Positions 24,114 through 33,801 of a stretch of DNA of 64,000 nt are shown in pieces. A model generated the notes under the pieces. That model saw nothing but the letters and a program-made list of their open reading frames with translations, was not told the DNA's origin and made no database searches. Each line of letters starts with the position of its first letter. Position 1 is the first letter of the stretch. The stretch is from an uncultured Collinsella sp. (GTDB taxonomy: Bacteria > Actinomycetota > Coriobacteriia > Coriobacteriales > Coriobacteriaceae), in NCBI GenBank assembly GCA_902496275.1, contig CABVAC010000001.1:62001-126000 (forward strand), in the 5' to 3' direction. The position numbers and the translations under genes are program-made.

Positions 24114-26345
24114 GTGGCACACAACAAACTGGAGGCAAACCTCCAAGACCAGCGCGGGCAAGGCGGGCACGGAGCCATCCCCCTCTCCGCTGGCATGCTG
24201 CTCGTAACGCTCGGCGTCGTCTATGGCGACATCGGCACGAGCCCCATGTACACCATGAAATCAATCGTCGCCAACAACGGCGGCATCGGTACCGTCAGCG
24301 AGGACATGATCCTGGGCGCGCTTTCGCTCGTCATCTGGACCATGACGCTCGTGACCACGGTCAAGTACGTGGTAATCGCCATGAAGGCCGACAACCACAA
24401 CGAAGGCGGCATCTTCGCCCTGTTCAGTCTCGTGCGCAAGGTGGCGCCATGGCTGATTCTCCCCGCCATGATCGGCGGCGCGGCGCTGCTCGCTGACGGC
24501 ATCCTCACCCCCGCCGTCACGGTTACCACGGCCATCGAGGGCTTGCGCACTATCGAGTGGGGCCATGCGCTTTTGGGTGACGGCCAGACCAACGTAATCA
24601 TCATCACCATCATCATTATCTGCGGCCTGTTTGCCATGCAGCGCGCCGGCACCTCGTCAATCGGCAAGCTGTTCGGCCCGCTTATGACGCTGTGGTTCCT
24701 GTTCTTGGCTGGCGCCGGCCTGTTCAACATGCTCGGCAACTTGTCCATCCTGCGCGCGCTCAACCCCATCCGTGGCATCATGTTCCTGTTCTCGCCCATC
24801 AACCACTCGGGTATTATGGTGCTCGGCTTCGTCTTCCTGTCGACGACCGGCGCCGAGGCGCTCTATTCGGACATGGGTCACGTGGGCAAGGCTAACATTT
24901 ACGCATCCTGGCCGTTCGTAAAGGCGGCCCTCATCCTTAACTATCTGGGTCAGGGCGCTTGGCTGCTCGCCAATAACTCCAACCCCCAGATGCTCGCGAT
25001 GGATATCGTCAACCCGTTCTATATGATGCTCCCCGAGCCCCTGCGCCCCTTTGCCATCGTGCTTTCGGCCGTGGCGGCCATCATCGCCTCGCAGGCGCTC
25101 ATCACCGGCTCGTTCTCGCTGGTATCCGAGGCAACGCGCCTCAACCTTATGCCGCACCTGCGCATCCACTACCCCAGCGACACCAAGGGTCAGCTCTATA
25201 TTCCGCTCGTCAACAACATCATGTGGGTCGGCTGCATCTTCATCGTGCTGTTGTTCCAGAACTCCGAGCGCATGGAGAGTGCCTATGGCCTCGCCATTAC
25301 CGTGACCATGCTCATGACTACAACGCTTTTGACGAGCTATATCGCCGGCATTCTCAAGCACAAGCTGGGCGCCTGTGTCTTCGCCCTGCTCTTCGGTGCC
25401 ATTGAGCTGTGCTTCTTCGCCTCGTGCCTCACCATGTTCTTTGACGGCGGTTACGTCATGATCTTCTTGGCCTCGCTGCTGTTTGGCCTTATGTATGTGT
25501 GGCGCCGCGGCACCGCCATCGAGCGCACGCAGACGATTCTGCTGCCCGTCTCCAAGTACATCGATCAGCTCAACCGCCTGCGCAACGACGAGACCTACCC
25601 CGTGCTCGCCGACAATCTGGTGTTCCTCACCAACAGCCCCGATCCGCTCACACTCGACCGCGACGTACTCTATTCCATCCTGGACAAGCATCCCAAGCGC
25701 GCCAAGGCATATTGGTTCATCAACGTGCACGTTACCGATGAACCCTATACGCACGAGTATTCCGTCGAGACCTTTGGCACGGACTTTTTGTTCCGCGTGC
25801 GCCTGGACTTGGGCTTTAAGGTCAACCAGCGCGTTAATGCCTACCTGCGCCAGATCGTTGGCGACTTGATGGCATCGGGTGAGCTGCCGCCGCAGCATCA
25901 CACCTACTCCATCTACGAGACACGCGGCAACGTGGGCGACTTCCGTTTTTGCATGCTGCGCAAGATGCTCGCCCCCGAAACGGACATCAACCGCAATGAC
26001 CACCGCGTCATGGCCATCAAGTACGCCGTCCGCCGCGCCTGCGGAAGCCCGGCACGCTGGTACGGTCTTGAGAACTCGGCCATCATCATCGAGTACGTGC
26101 CCCTCTTTGCCCGCATGCGCCCGGCCGTCAAACTTGTGCGTACCCAGGTGCCGCTCGAGATCCAGATCGAAGAGGCCGAGGAAATGGAAGTCGACATCTT
26201 CTCGGACGACCTGGTCAACGGCAACGAGGCCGGCAGGAACATGAACGTCGACCCCACCGAGCTGCTCGAGAGCGTCGCCGATACGCCCGAACAGCAACAG
26301 CTCGACGGCCTCGAAAGCGAAGAACTCAACGACGCCAACTTCTAG
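24114..26345 (+). CDS. kup: Kup-type potassium uptake permease
   Basis: 743 residues (E. coli Kup is about 620). The start is GTG at 24114 with AAGGGAGTCCTC upstream; the ATG at 24096 has none. Family signature VVYGDIGTSPMYTMKSI lies near residue 34, followed by twelve membrane spans and a cytoplasmic C-terminal domain from about residue 470. The C-terminus is extended and acidic (EEAEEMEVDIFSDD; ESVADTPEQQQ). It imports K+ with protons. No c-di-AMP riboswitch pattern could be confirmed upstream. An intrinsic terminator follows. Confidence 0.95.
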   Translation: MAHNKLEANLQDQRGQGGHGAIPLSAGMLLVTLGVVYGDIGTSPMYTMKSIVANNGGIGTVSEDMILGALSLVIWTMTLVTTVKYVVIAMKADNHNEGGIFALFSLVRKVAPWLILPAMIGGAALLADGILTPAVTVTTAIEGLRTIEWGHALLGDGQTNVIIITIIIICGLFAMQRAGTSSIGKLFGPLMTLWFLFLAGAGLFNMLGNLSILRALNPIRGIMFLFSPINHSGIMVLGFVFLSTTGAEALYSDMGHVGKANIYASWPFVKAALILNYLGQGAWLLANNSNPQMLAMDIVNPFYMMLPEPLRPFAIVLSAVAAIIASQALITGSFSLVSEATRLNLMPHLRIHYPSDTKGQLYIPLVNNIMWVGCIFIVLLFQNSERMESAYGLAITVTMLMTTTLLTSYIAGILKHKLGACVFALLFGAIELCFFASCLTMFFDGGYVMIFLASLLFGLMYVWRRGTAIERTQTILLPVSKYIDQLNRLRNDETYPVLADNLVFLTNSPDPLTLDRDVLYSILDKHPKRAKAYWFINVHVTDEPYTHEYSVETFGTDFLFRVRLDLGFKVNQRVNAYLRQIVGDLMASGELPPQHHTYSIYETRGNVGDFRFCMLRKMLAPETDINRNDHRVMAIKYAVRRACGSPARWYGLENSAIIIEYVPLFARMRPAVKLVRTQVPLEIQIEEAEEMEVDIFSDDLVNGNEAGRNMNVDPTELLESVADTPEQQQLDGLESEELNDANF

Positions 26346-26365
26346 CGGCGCCTTAAATCAACGAC

Positions 26366-26404
26366 AGCGGCCCTGCGCCTCAACGATCTGCCAGGGCCGC
26401 TTTT
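26366..26404 (+). terminator. intrinsic terminator of kup
   Basis: AGCGGCCCTG and CAGGGCCGCT pair, followed by TTTT. The same stem sequence recurs at 28401-28436, so this terminator type is reused. Confidence 0.88.
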
Positions 26405-26418
26405 GTCTACGTTTTTGG

Positions 26419-26449
26419 CCAGGTAAAACACCTTTGAGGCTTTACCTGG
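26419..26449. terminator. hairpin 3' of the lipoprotein gene
   Basis: CCAGGTAAA and TTTACCTGG pair around a 13-base loop, about 110 bases past the minus-strand lipoprotein stop, next to the kup terminator. It resembles the CAGGTAA hairpin at 2319-2352. Confidence 0.4.
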
Positions 26450-26557
26450 ACGTAATCGTAGACTGCTATTCGGCATTTCCGGGGCTAGACAACCGCCTGG
26501 CCCCAATCGGTCATATAACCCTAGCCCACATTGAAATGCCATCGAAAAAGAAGCAGG

Positions 26558-28108
26558 CTATAGAGACTGGTCTCTCACCCACTCGATGAGTTCGGGAATC
26601 GCATAAGCGTATTGCCAGGTAAAGTTATGAGTGTTTCCACCCTGGACCGTCTTGTCGGTGCTATCGAGAGTTCCCTTCTCTACATGAAGGAAAACGACAT
26701 GCGCCCCATCGGTCACCGCTTGTTTACAGGCCGAGGAGCAGACATCCGAGAGCTCGACCATAAGCTCATCGAGCGTCTTCTGGCTGCTAGCCGCCTTGGC
26801 TCCTTCCTGGTTACCCGAAGGGTTTTTCTCTCCCGTTGCGTCGTAATCAACCCACAGGCCACTCGTATGTCCTTCGCCGTCATAGTTATAGGCGCAATTC
26901 AGCTGCTTCTCAACATAAGGAATTCCGATACTCGCGACACCCTTCTCGGGATCCGTCATGCCGCCATAGGAATTGGAATCGTCTTCAGAAACGAATATCA
27001 CCATGGGCGTCTTGGCAATCGGAGTCATGTTGCCTTGCCCGGCAACGAGCATAAGCGCTGCAAAGGAATTGTCATCGGGATGCTTGGAGGCATATTCGAT
27101 GAGGGCCATGCACCCGGCAGATTCGCCCGTCCCGTAAATGCGATCCGGATCGATTGAGTAACCCTGGTCGATCAGGTCCTCGATTACATGCAGGCAAGTC
27201 TCGATATCGCAACAAGTTCCAGCGATCGTCAGCACAAATTGTGACCCATCAGCCCAGGCAAGGGCTCCCAGACCTTGACGAAGATTCACCCTCACATCGC
27301 AGGTGGTTACCCCCGCATCCGGCAGGAAGAGCGTGATGGGGTATTTCTTTGCCTTGTCGTAGTCGTCAGGCTGTGCCAAGGCAAACGAAGCATGGAATCC
27401 AGTTTTGGGGTCATCGTAGGTCCCTGCAACAAACTTGTCTGCCTCGGAGTTGAGAACAGTCGAAGCCACGAGATATCGGGAGGATGTCTCGTCGCCTGTA
27501 AGCTTTTTACCTGCAGAATCCTTGAGATCCTTTATTTGGGCGATTTTGACGCAACCGCTATCAAGGGATACGGGACCGTTTGAGCCTACGCACCCACGCG
27601 TCATCTGAAACATCAACGTCTGTGCGCCCGCATCTGCTGGATCGAGCTCGACGATGACGTACGTTCCCTTGCTTTTGCCCCCTTCATCACTCAGCTCGGC
27701 TTTGTCGTTTACATAGGCAGTGACAATCGAGCGTCCCAAAACCGAGAAAGATCCCAGCCCCTTTTCCTGAGCCTGTTGACCGATGCCGCCATGTCCGGGA
27801 TCAACCGAAGACGCATCGACATCCACGTCGTATTCAATCGCCACGCCGACAATCTTCTCTCCGATTGCATATGTTTTCGCAAGTGCAGAAACAGAGATAA
27901 CGTGCTCGTAGAATTCGCTAACGTCGCTATCCGTGCCACCCGATTTGCCGTCGCTATCAACCTTCAGTGCATCATCCTTGCCGGCAGCCACGCTTCCCGC
28001 GCCGCTTTCGCTTCCAGACGCGCAGCCAACAAGCATAGAGGCGGTGCCCGCCAGCATTGTGGCCCCACCGGCCGTTAAAAAGCTTCGCCGACTCATTTCG
28101 AAAGCCAT
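26558..28108 (-). CDS. Tat-exported lipoprotein, alpha/beta-hydrolase (PHB-depolymerase/esterase-like)
   Basis: 516 residues. The signal has a twin-arginine motif (SRRSFLT, residues 6-12) and a lipobox ending MLVGC, so it should be folded in the cytoplasm, exported and lipid-anchored. A Ser/Gly/Asp-rich linker follows, then a beta-rich domain (about 65-230) and an alpha/beta hydrolase domain (about 240-516) with nucleophile Ser in YGTGESAGCMAL and a DRIYGTGES strand as in feruloyl-esterase and depolymerase-like proteins. The acid and His (GNTHNFTW) are plausible. The substrate is unknown. It is alone on its transcript. Confidence 0.75.
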   Translation of the reverse strand: MAFEMSRRSFLTAGGATMLAGTASMLVGCASGSESGAGSVAAGKDDALKVDSDGKSGGTDSDVSEFYEHVISVSALAKTYAIGEKIVGVAIEYDVDVDASSVDPGHGGIGQQAQEKGLGSFSVLGRSIVTAYVNDKAELSDEGGKSKGTYVIVELDPADAGAQTLMFQMTRGCVGSNGPVSLDSGCVKIAQIKDLKDSAGKKLTGDETSSRYLVASTVLNSEADKFVAGTYDDPKTGFHASFALAQPDDYDKAKKYPITLFLPDAGVTTCDVRVNLRQGLGALAWADGSQFVLTIAGTCCDIETCLHVIEDLIDQGYSIDPDRIYGTGESAGCMALIEYASKHPDDNSFAALMLVAGQGNMTPIAKTPMVIFVSEDDSNSYGGMTDPEKGVASIGIPYVEKQLNCAYNYDGEGHTSGLWVDYDATGEKNPSGNQEGAKAASSQKTLDELMVELSDVCSSACKQAVTDGAHVVFLHVEKGTLDSTDKTVQGGNTHNFTWQYAYAIPELIEWVRDQSL

Positions 28109-28400
28109 TTTTATTGCCCCGTTCCCCAGCCCGCTTCTGACTGGATTTTCAGCATTTCTAATCAGAAATTAACGAAACGGAGTCCGTGCCTTCGAAGCGC
28201 CAAAACAGGGAATCCGTTGATGCCAGATGCCCGGCGCGCCGCTCGGAAGTAAAACTAAAGAAATTTTATATAATCTAAATGAGTCAATCGATTCGCTTTT
28301 GAACGGCTATTATTCCAAAGATGAATTGAAGCTACCGTTTGTTTAATATATCTTGACAAAGTCATCGGCATCATGTTTGCCTTCAACTTCTGATCTACCA
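28109..28400. other. AT-rich intergenic region
   Basis: About 290 bases upstream of the lipoprotein gene. It is much more AT-rich than the surroundings (for example AAATTTTATATAATCTAAATG near 28260), with likely promoters but no open frame, tRNA or known riboswitch that I can see. Confidence 0.5.
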
Positions 28401-28436
28401 AGCGGCCCTGCGCCTCACGAGAGACGCAGGGCCGCT
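28401..28436 (-). terminator. terminator of the bile salt hydrolase gene
   Basis: AGCGGCCCTGCG and CGCAGGGCCGCT are exact complements around CCTCACGAGAGA, 23 bases past the minus-strand stop. Confidence 0.85.
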
Positions 28437-28459
28437 TTGCATTGCAGTAAAGCTAACGG

Positions 28460-29425
28460 CTACGAACGGCGCGGCTCGGGAACCACGAGCCTATCGGGGC
28501 TCGCGCCCTCGGCATCCATCAGGCTCACGTAGCGAATCGACGGATCCCCATACATCGCGTAGTAATAATTGCCCGTGCGCGCGCTAAAGCATCCGGTGTA
28601 GATAGTCTTCTCGAACTTGCCATCGCCCATCCTGGACGCTCCCTCGATCATCACCACGCCCTCGAGCGAGCGGAACATGCGAACGACGTTTTCGGTCTCG
28701 CTCTCCTTTTGTGGGTAATTGGCATTGAGGTACGCCGCCTTTACAAAACGGCTCGGCGAATAGCAATCGCCCGGAATGCCGCGCATGCCGGCACCGGCTC
28801 CATAGGGCTTAAGCTCGGCGCCACGCCATGTCGCCGTCTGCGGAAAATCGCTTGTGGCCGTGATATAGGTGCGCAGGTTTTCCATGTGCCACGGGAAAGT
28901 CGGCTGATTGGCAAGGGTGTCGACCGGATTGTCGTATACATGCAGGCCGTCAGCCATCATCTCGACCACGATGCTGCGCTGGCTGTCGCCGATAATCCAA
29001 TGGAGCAGCGACACGCCCAGCCCCTCTCCGGCAGATTTGGCGACAATCACCGTGTCGCGCAGCGCGGCCTCGACCTCATCGACCGTCGAGAACGTCGCTG
29101 CCACCCACAGGGGAAACTCATAGGCCGCGATATTGTTCTTGCCGTCGACAGGGCCCTCGGCATACTCGGCATAACCCGGGAAATTGAGACCCGCCACGGC
29201 GAGGCCCGCATCGTTGCCGCAGTCGAAGAACATAGGGTAGTTCTCGTAATCGATGCACATGCCGATTACCGCGTGCGCCGCCGACGCATCGTCGATAAAC
29301 GAATACGGGACGTGGAACCCGCGCGGCATCACGCGAACCTGTTGGCCGTAGTCAAAGCTCCAGTCTAGGTTGCGGCCTAGATACATGTGACCAGAATTAT
29401 CGGTAAATCGAATGCTCGTACACAT
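28460..29425 (-). CDS. bsh: choloylglycine hydrolase family protein (bile salt hydrolase)
   Basis: 321 residues. An Ntn hydrolase: Met1 is removed to expose Cys2, so the start is certain. The conserved catalytic and pocket residues are present: Cys2, Arg18, Asp21, Asn81 (GLNFPGY), Asn173 (LANQPTF) and Arg226 (SPSRF). The enzyme should cleave glycine or taurine from conjugated bile acids, or act on penicillin V or N-acyl amides, which the same family includes. No signal peptide, as is usual. It fits a gut habitat. Own promoter and terminator. Confidence 0.9.
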   Translation of the reverse strand: MCTSIRFTDNSGHMYLGRNLDWSFDYGQQVRVMPRGFHVPYSFIDDASAAHAVIGMCIDYENYPMFFDCGNDAGLAVAGLNFPGYAEYAEGPVDGKNNIAAYEFPLWVAATFSTVDEVEAALRDTVIVAKSAGEGLGVSLLHWIIGDSQRSIVVEMMADGLHVYDNPVDTLANQPTFPWHMENLRTYITATSDFPQTATWRGAELKPYGAGAGMRGIPGDCYSPSRFVKAAYLNANYPQKESETENVVRMFRSLEGVVMIEGASRMGDGKFEKTIYTGCFSARTGNYYYAMYGDPSIRYVSLMDAEGASPDRLVVPEPRRS

Positions 29426-29487
29426 AGCGCCTCCTAGCTTTACGTTCCTGCTAAGGTTATTGTCACCAAACTAAAAGGCGCTAAACA

Positions 29488-29522
29488 CAAAAGCCCGGAC
29501 ATGACAACAATGTCACGTCCGG
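29488..29522 (-). terminator. terminator after the second deformylase-like gene
   Basis: On the minus strand CCGGACGTGACA pairs with TGTCATGTCCGG and is followed by GCTTTT. Confidence 0.8.
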
Positions 29523-29556
29523 ACCAAAAGAGACGAAGTGCGGTGCTTTGGTCCCC

Positions 29557-29976
29557 TTAGACCAACTTTCCTAGACAGTGGTCAATCATATGCTGGATCA
29601 TCTGTGCCTCAAAGCCGACGAAGTCCTGCTTGCGCTCGCGCATCTTGCCGTCGACGATCACGTCATAAGCGACCTTGCACTTGATATAGCGCGTGGACTT
29701 GGTGATCTCGTCGTGCGTCAGGCAGCTCTCCTCCATCTTGCTGGCACCCAGGCCAAACACCAGACGGGGGTTGTAGAGCACGTGGGGCTCGCCGGCATCG
29801 TCCAGGTAGACGCAGACCTTCTTGGTAACGCCAATCTGGTTAGCGGCAAGGCAGCCGGCATCGTCGAGCGACTTGATGGTATCGATCAGGTCCTGAGCAA
29901 CCGACTCGTCCTCGACGGTCGCAACCTCGCAACGCTGGGACAGGATAGCCTCGTCGTGGCAAAGCTCTTTAATCAT
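29557..29976 (-). CDS. peptide deformylase-like protein lacking the catalytic Glu
   Basis: 139 residues from the ATG at 29976 (GGAGGAACGT upstream). The deformylase fold is clear, but all three motifs deviate: motif 1 is AGCLAANQ (Gln kept, Gly to Cys), motif 2 is ESCLT rather than EGCLS (metal Cys kept), and motif 3 is QHMIDHCLG, so the two metal His remain but the catalytic Glu is Met. A metal may still bind, but normal hydrolysis is not expected. It may have another role such as binding formyl peptides or metal, which is speculation. Single gene. Confidence 0.8.
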   Translation of the reverse strand: MIKELCHDEAILSQRCEVATVEDESVAQDLIDTIKSLDDAGCLAANQIGVTKKVCVYLDDAGEPHVLYNPRLVFGLGASKMEESCLTHDEITKSTRYIKCKVAYDVIVDGKMRERKQDFVGFEAQMIQHMIDHCLGKLV

Positions 29977-30169
29977 ACGTTCCTCCATAGGGGTCGTTGT
30001 AACCGCTTAAGTATACGGTACCCACACATTTTCATGCGAAAAATACCGTCCGTCTGCTACAAAGCGCCGAACATCAACATGCGAGGAACAACAGCGTCGT
30101 AAAGGGGCTATAGTGGGTGAGTTCGTGTCAATCGGCCTAAACTCGGGGCCGAACAAGGAAAGGGTATGC

Positions 30170-31480
30170 ATGGACGAACTATTTCACGTCAGCGAGCGCA
30201 AGTCCACAATCGGGACCGAACTCCGCGCTGGGCTGACAACATTCCTGGCGATGGCCTACATCATCGCCGTCAACCCCGCGGTGCTCTCGGGCGCTGGCAT
30301 CGATGCAGGAGCGCTCGCCTGCGCCACCTGCCTGGGCGCCGGCATCATGACCATCTGCATGGGCATCTTCGCCAACCGCCCGCTCGCCTGCGCGTCGGGC
30401 TTAGGCGTCAACGCGATGATCGCTGGAATCACCACCACCGTCTGCGGCGGTGACTGGCACGTGGCCATGAGCGTCATCTTCCTCGAGGGTATCGTCATCT
30501 TGCTGCTCGTGCTTTGTGGCCTGCGCGAGGCCATCATGGACGCCATCCCGGTTGTCCTGCGTCACGCCATCTCGGTGGGTCTGGGCCTGTTCATCGCCAT
30601 GATTGGCCTGTGCGATGCCGGCATTATCACCGCTGGCGCCGGTACACTCGTCGGTCTGGGCGACATCACCTCCCCCACCTTCATCGTCGGCATCATCTCC
30701 ATCCTGGTGACAGTCGCCCTCGCCTGCCGCAACGTCCCCGGCTCGCTGCTCATCGGCATCGTCGTCGCCGTCATCGCCGGTATCCCCCTAGGTGTGACCC
30801 ATGCTCCGACCGGTATCATCGCCCCGCTCGACTTCTCGAGCATCGGTGGCCCCATCGCCGACGCCGGCGGCGTGCCCGCCATCGTCAAGGTCCTTACCGA
30901 CCCCACGCTCCTCGTCATCTCGTTCTCGCTGCTCATGAGTGACTTCTTCGACACCATGGGCACCGCGATGGCCGTGGCCAAGCAGGGCGAGTTCCTCACC
31001 GACGACGGCAACGTCGAGAATATCAAGGAGATCCTGATCGTCGACTCCGCCGCCGCTGCTGTGGGCGGTTTCATGGGCGTCTCCTCCATCACCACCTTCG
31101 TCGAGTCCACCTCTGGCGCTGCCGACGGTGGCCGCACGGGCCTCACCTCCGTCACCACCGGCGTGTTGTTCATTCTCGCCGCGTTCTTCTCCCCCATCGT
31201 CACCATCGTTTCCAGCGCCGCCACCTGCGGTGCTCTGGTCTACGTCGGCTACCTCATGATGAGCGAGGCCTCCGAGATCGACTGGTCCGACGTGTCGCAG
31301 GGTTTCCCGGCGTTCATGATCGTCGCCGGCGTGCCCTTCACCTACTCCATCTCTGCCGGCATTGGCCTGGGCTTTATCGCCTACGTGATCGTCGCGCTCT
31401 TTAAGGGCGAGGCCTCCAAGATCAAGCCGCTCATGTGGATCGCAGCACTTGCTTTCCTCGTCTACTTCTTCGTGGCGTAA
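30170..31480 (+). CDS. NCS2/AzgA-type purine (adenine/guanine/hypoxanthine) permease
   Basis: 436 residues from the ATG at 30170 (AAGGAAAGGG upstream). AzgA-like NCS2 features: GLTTFLAMAYIIAVNP near the start, GLGVNAMIAG, GLGLFIAMIGL, the LLMSDFFDTMGTAMAVAKQ motif, and SSITTFVESTSGAADGGRTGL, which matches the known adenine/guanine permease signature. It imports purine bases with protons. No purine riboswitch was recognised in 29989-30169. Intrinsic terminator follows. Confidence 0.92.
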   Translation: MDELFHVSERKSTIGTELRAGLTTFLAMAYIIAVNPAVLSGAGIDAGALACATCLGAGIMTICMGIFANRPLACASGLGVNAMIAGITTTVCGGDWHVAMSVIFLEGIVILLLVLCGLREAIMDAIPVVLRHAISVGLGLFIAMIGLCDAGIITAGAGTLVGLGDITSPTFIVGIISILVTVALACRNVPGSLLIGIVVAVIAGIPLGVTHAPTGIIAPLDFSSIGGPIADAGGVPAIVKVLTDPTLLVISFSLLMSDFFDTMGTAMAVAKQGEFLTDDGNVENIKEILIVDSAAAAVGGFMGVSSITTFVESTSGAADGGRTGLTSVTTGVLFILAAFFSPIVTIVSSAATCGALVYVGYLMMSEASEIDWSDVSQGFPAFMIVAGVPFTYSISAGIGLGFIAYVIVALFKGEASKIKPLMWIAALAFLVYFFVA

Positions 31481-31508
31481 CGGCATAGTCTGCTAAAGCA
31501 AAACAACA

Positions 31509-31549
31509 AGGCGCGGAGTCGCATCGAGCGACTCCGCGCCTTTCTTTTA
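31509..31549 (+). terminator. intrinsic terminator of the purine permease
   Basis: AAGGCGCGGAGTCG pairs with CGACTCCGCGCCTT; T-rich CTTTTAG follows. Confidence 0.88.
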
Positions 31550-31617
31550 GCGTCTGCCCCCGTGCCAGCGTGCGACAATTGAGGCTGTCAATATCACAAC
31601 ACCGAGAGAAGCCTGCC

Positions 31618-32283
31618 TTGGAAGCGCATCAGAAGCAGATAACCGTTTATTCAGAGTGTGCGGAAAGCGCGCCCATCATCTACCTCCCCGTGGTTATGGG
31701 TGACGGTAGTGAAGTCTACGAGCGCTGCCGAGAGCTCGACTGCCCGCCATTCGCCCTTGTCGCCATTGGAGGGCTCGATTGGAATCGCGAGCTGAGCCCC
31801 TGGGAATGCGACGGAACTATACGAGATGCCGAACCCTTTGGCGGACAGGCGTCTGAGTTTCTCGATGAACTGCTGAATCAGATAATCCCAGAGGCCGAAT
31901 CATCACTTCCCTGCCCGCCCACCTGGCGCGGCATTGCCGGCTACTCGTTGGCGGGTCTTTTTTCACTGTGGGCACTTTGGCAGACCGATGTCTTTGAGCG
32001 CGCGGCAAGTGCATCGGGGTCGCTGTGGTTCCCCGGCTTTATCGACTACGCGCGCGAGCGCACGATGACAGCCACGCCCGACGCCGCCTATCTGTCGCTC
32101 GGTAAAAAGGAAACCAAGACGCCCAACCGCATGATGCGGCACGTACTCGACGATACGCGTGCGATGGAAGAGCTGTTTATCGAGCGTGACATTCCAACAA
32201 CGCTGGAGCTCAACCCCGGCAACCACTTTGCCCAAACCGACCTGCGCATGGCGCGCGGCATCCACTGGATACTGACGCATTAA
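31618..32283 (+). CDS. putative esterase (alpha/beta hydrolase)
   Basis: 221 residues if it begins at the TTG at 31618, which has GAGAGAAG upstream; the ATG-like frame extends to 31570. Nucleophile elbow GYSLAGLFSLWAL near residue 105 and a C-terminal NPGNHF supply Ser and His, as in enterochelin-esterase-like or D-family esterases; LSLGKKETKTPN is also characteristic of that group. Small, cytoplasmic. The substrate is unknown. Shares a terminator with the convergent uracil permease. Confidence 0.8.
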   Translation: MEAHQKQITVYSECAESAPIIYLPVVMGDGSEVYERCRELDCPPFALVAIGGLDWNRELSPWECDGTIRDAEPFGGQASEFLDELLNQIIPEAESSLPCPPTWRGIAGYSLAGLFSLWALWQTDVFERAASASGSLWFPGFIDYARERTMTATPDAAYLSLGKKETKTPNRMMRHVLDDTRAMEELFIERDIPTTLELNPGNHFAQTDLRMARGIHWILTH

Positions 32284-32324
32284 AAATGGCGTCCACGCGT
32301 ACATACGCATGGACGCCATTTTTA
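32283..32324. terminator. bidirectional terminator between esterase and uracil permease
   Basis: AAAAATGGCGTCCA pairs with TGGACGCCATTTTT, with A and T runs on the two sides. Confidence 0.9.
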
Positions 32325-32343
32325 ATTTGGCTGAACGCAGCTA

Positions 32344-33678
32344 CTATTCAGTAGTCTCCTCAAGCTCGGAAGTATCAAACTCAAAGTCATTACCGGGCAG
32401 GATGGCGTTGAGCACAATGCCCACCAGAGAGCCCACGGCAAGGCCCGAAAGCGAAATCGTCACGCCGCCCAGTTCCAGCACGATGGCACCGGCGGTACTG
32501 TAGGCAATGCCGAGCGAAAGCACGAGCACCAGAGCCGCCACCAGCACGTTGCGGTTGTTCTGGAAATCAACCTGGTTCTCGATAAGGTTGCGAACGCCCA
32601 CGGCACTGATCATGCCGTAGAGCACGAGCGACACACCGCCGATAACGCATGCCGGCATAGCAGCGATCACAGCAGCAAACTTGGGGCAGAACGAAAGCAC
32701 GATGGCGCAGCAGGCGGCAATGCGAATCACGCGCGGGTCGAACACGCGCGTCAGGGCAAGCACGCCGGTGTTCTCGCCATACGTGGTGTTGGCCGGAGCG
32801 CCAAAGAGCGACGCCAAGATGGTCGCCAGGCCATCGCCGAGCAGGGTACGGTGCAGACCGGGATCGGCAATGTAATTGCGTTCGCAGGTAAAGCCAATGG
32901 CGGAGATATCGCCAATGTGCTCAATCATGGTCGCAAAGGCCAGCGGCATGATGGTGATGATAGCCGTCGTGGCAAGACCGCTATCGAACTGCGGGCCAAA
33001 GAGCGCAAACACGGTGTTGTCCCACACGATGGGCAGACCGACCCACGGAGCGGCGGCAACGCCCGAAAAATCAACCTCGCCCAGCACCGCCGCGACGGCA
33101 TAGCTCACCACAACGCCCAGCAAAATCGGCACGATCTTGACCATGCCGCGGCCCCAGATGTTGCAGATGACGATCACGGCCACAGCGATAACGGCGACAA
33201 GCCAGTTGGTCTGGCAGTTGGCAATGGCAGAGCTCGCCAGGATCAGGCCGATGGAAATGACGATGGGACCGGTCACCACCGGCGGAAAGAAGCGCATGAC
33301 ACGCTTGGCGCCAAATGCGCGGAACAGCGCCGCCAGCACCGGATAGAGCAGGCCGGCGCAGGCAACGCCCAGGCAAGCGTAAGGCAAAAGCTCGGCCTCG
33401 CCGTTGGGTGCAATGGCGGCATAACCCGCGATAAAGGCAAACGACGAGCCCAGAAACGCGGGCACCTTACCGCGCGATAGAAAATGAAACAGCAGCGTGC
33501 CGATGCCGGCGAACAGAAGCGTCGCCGAAACGGAAAGGCCGGTGAGCACAGGCACGAGCACCGTGGCTCCGAACATCGCAAACATGTGTTGCAAACCCAA
33601 CACAAACATGCGCGGGCGGCCGAGCGACGATGCATCGTAGATGGCATCGGTGACGGCGGGCGTCGAGGATTGGGACAT
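32344..33678 (-). CDS. uraA: uracil permease (NCS2 family)
   Basis: 444 residues. Starts with a short polar N-terminus and then LGLQHMFAMFGATVLVPVLTG, the signature of UraA transporters. The catalytic Glu lies in MIEHIGDISAIG, and GAPANTTYGENTGVLALT is the family motif. Fourteen membrane helices; uracil:proton symport. GAAAGGACTTTC before the ATG. No PyrR-type attenuator was evident in the short upstream region. Single gene. Confidence 0.95.
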   Translation of the reverse strand: MSQSSTPAVTDAIYDASSLGRPRMFVLGLQHMFAMFGATVLVPVLTGLSVSATLLFAGIGTLLFHFLSRGKVPAFLGSSFAFIAGYAAIAPNGEAELLPYACLGVACAGLLYPVLAALFRAFGAKRVMRFFPPVVTGPIVISIGLILASSAIANCQTNWLVAVIAVAVIVICNIWGRGMVKIVPILLGVVVSYAVAAVLGEVDFSGVAAAPWVGLPIVWDNTVFALFGPQFDSGLATTAIITIMPLAFATMIEHIGDISAIGFTCERNYIADPGLHRTLLGDGLATILASLFGAPANTTYGENTGVLALTRVFDPRVIRIAACCAIVLSFCPKFAAVIAAMPACVIGGVSLVLYGMISAVGVRNLIENQVDFQNNRNVLVAALVLVLSLGIAYSTAGAIVLELGGVTISLSGLAVGSLVGIVLNAILPGNDFEFDTSELEETTE

Positions 33679-33801
33679 GAAAGTCCTTTCATGATGGAAG
33701 GGCGATCAGGCATATCGGATAACCTGCCCGAACGATACGATCCGAACCATTGTACGTGATACGCCATGTCTCGCACGCGCCGTCACCTGCAAACGGTAGC
33801 G

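Noticed and set aside
24113..24657. c-di-AMP (ydaO) riboswitch before kup
   Set aside because: The 140-base region is too short and lacks recognisable conserved blocks; only a simple hairpin is seen.
24657..26297. 546-residue minus-strand frame opposite kup
   Set aside because: Low-complexity His/Glu/Ala product of antisense reading; kup is unambiguous.
29989..30169. purine riboswitch before the purine permease
   Set aside because: The conserved TATA...ATNTGG...GTCTCTACC core was not found.
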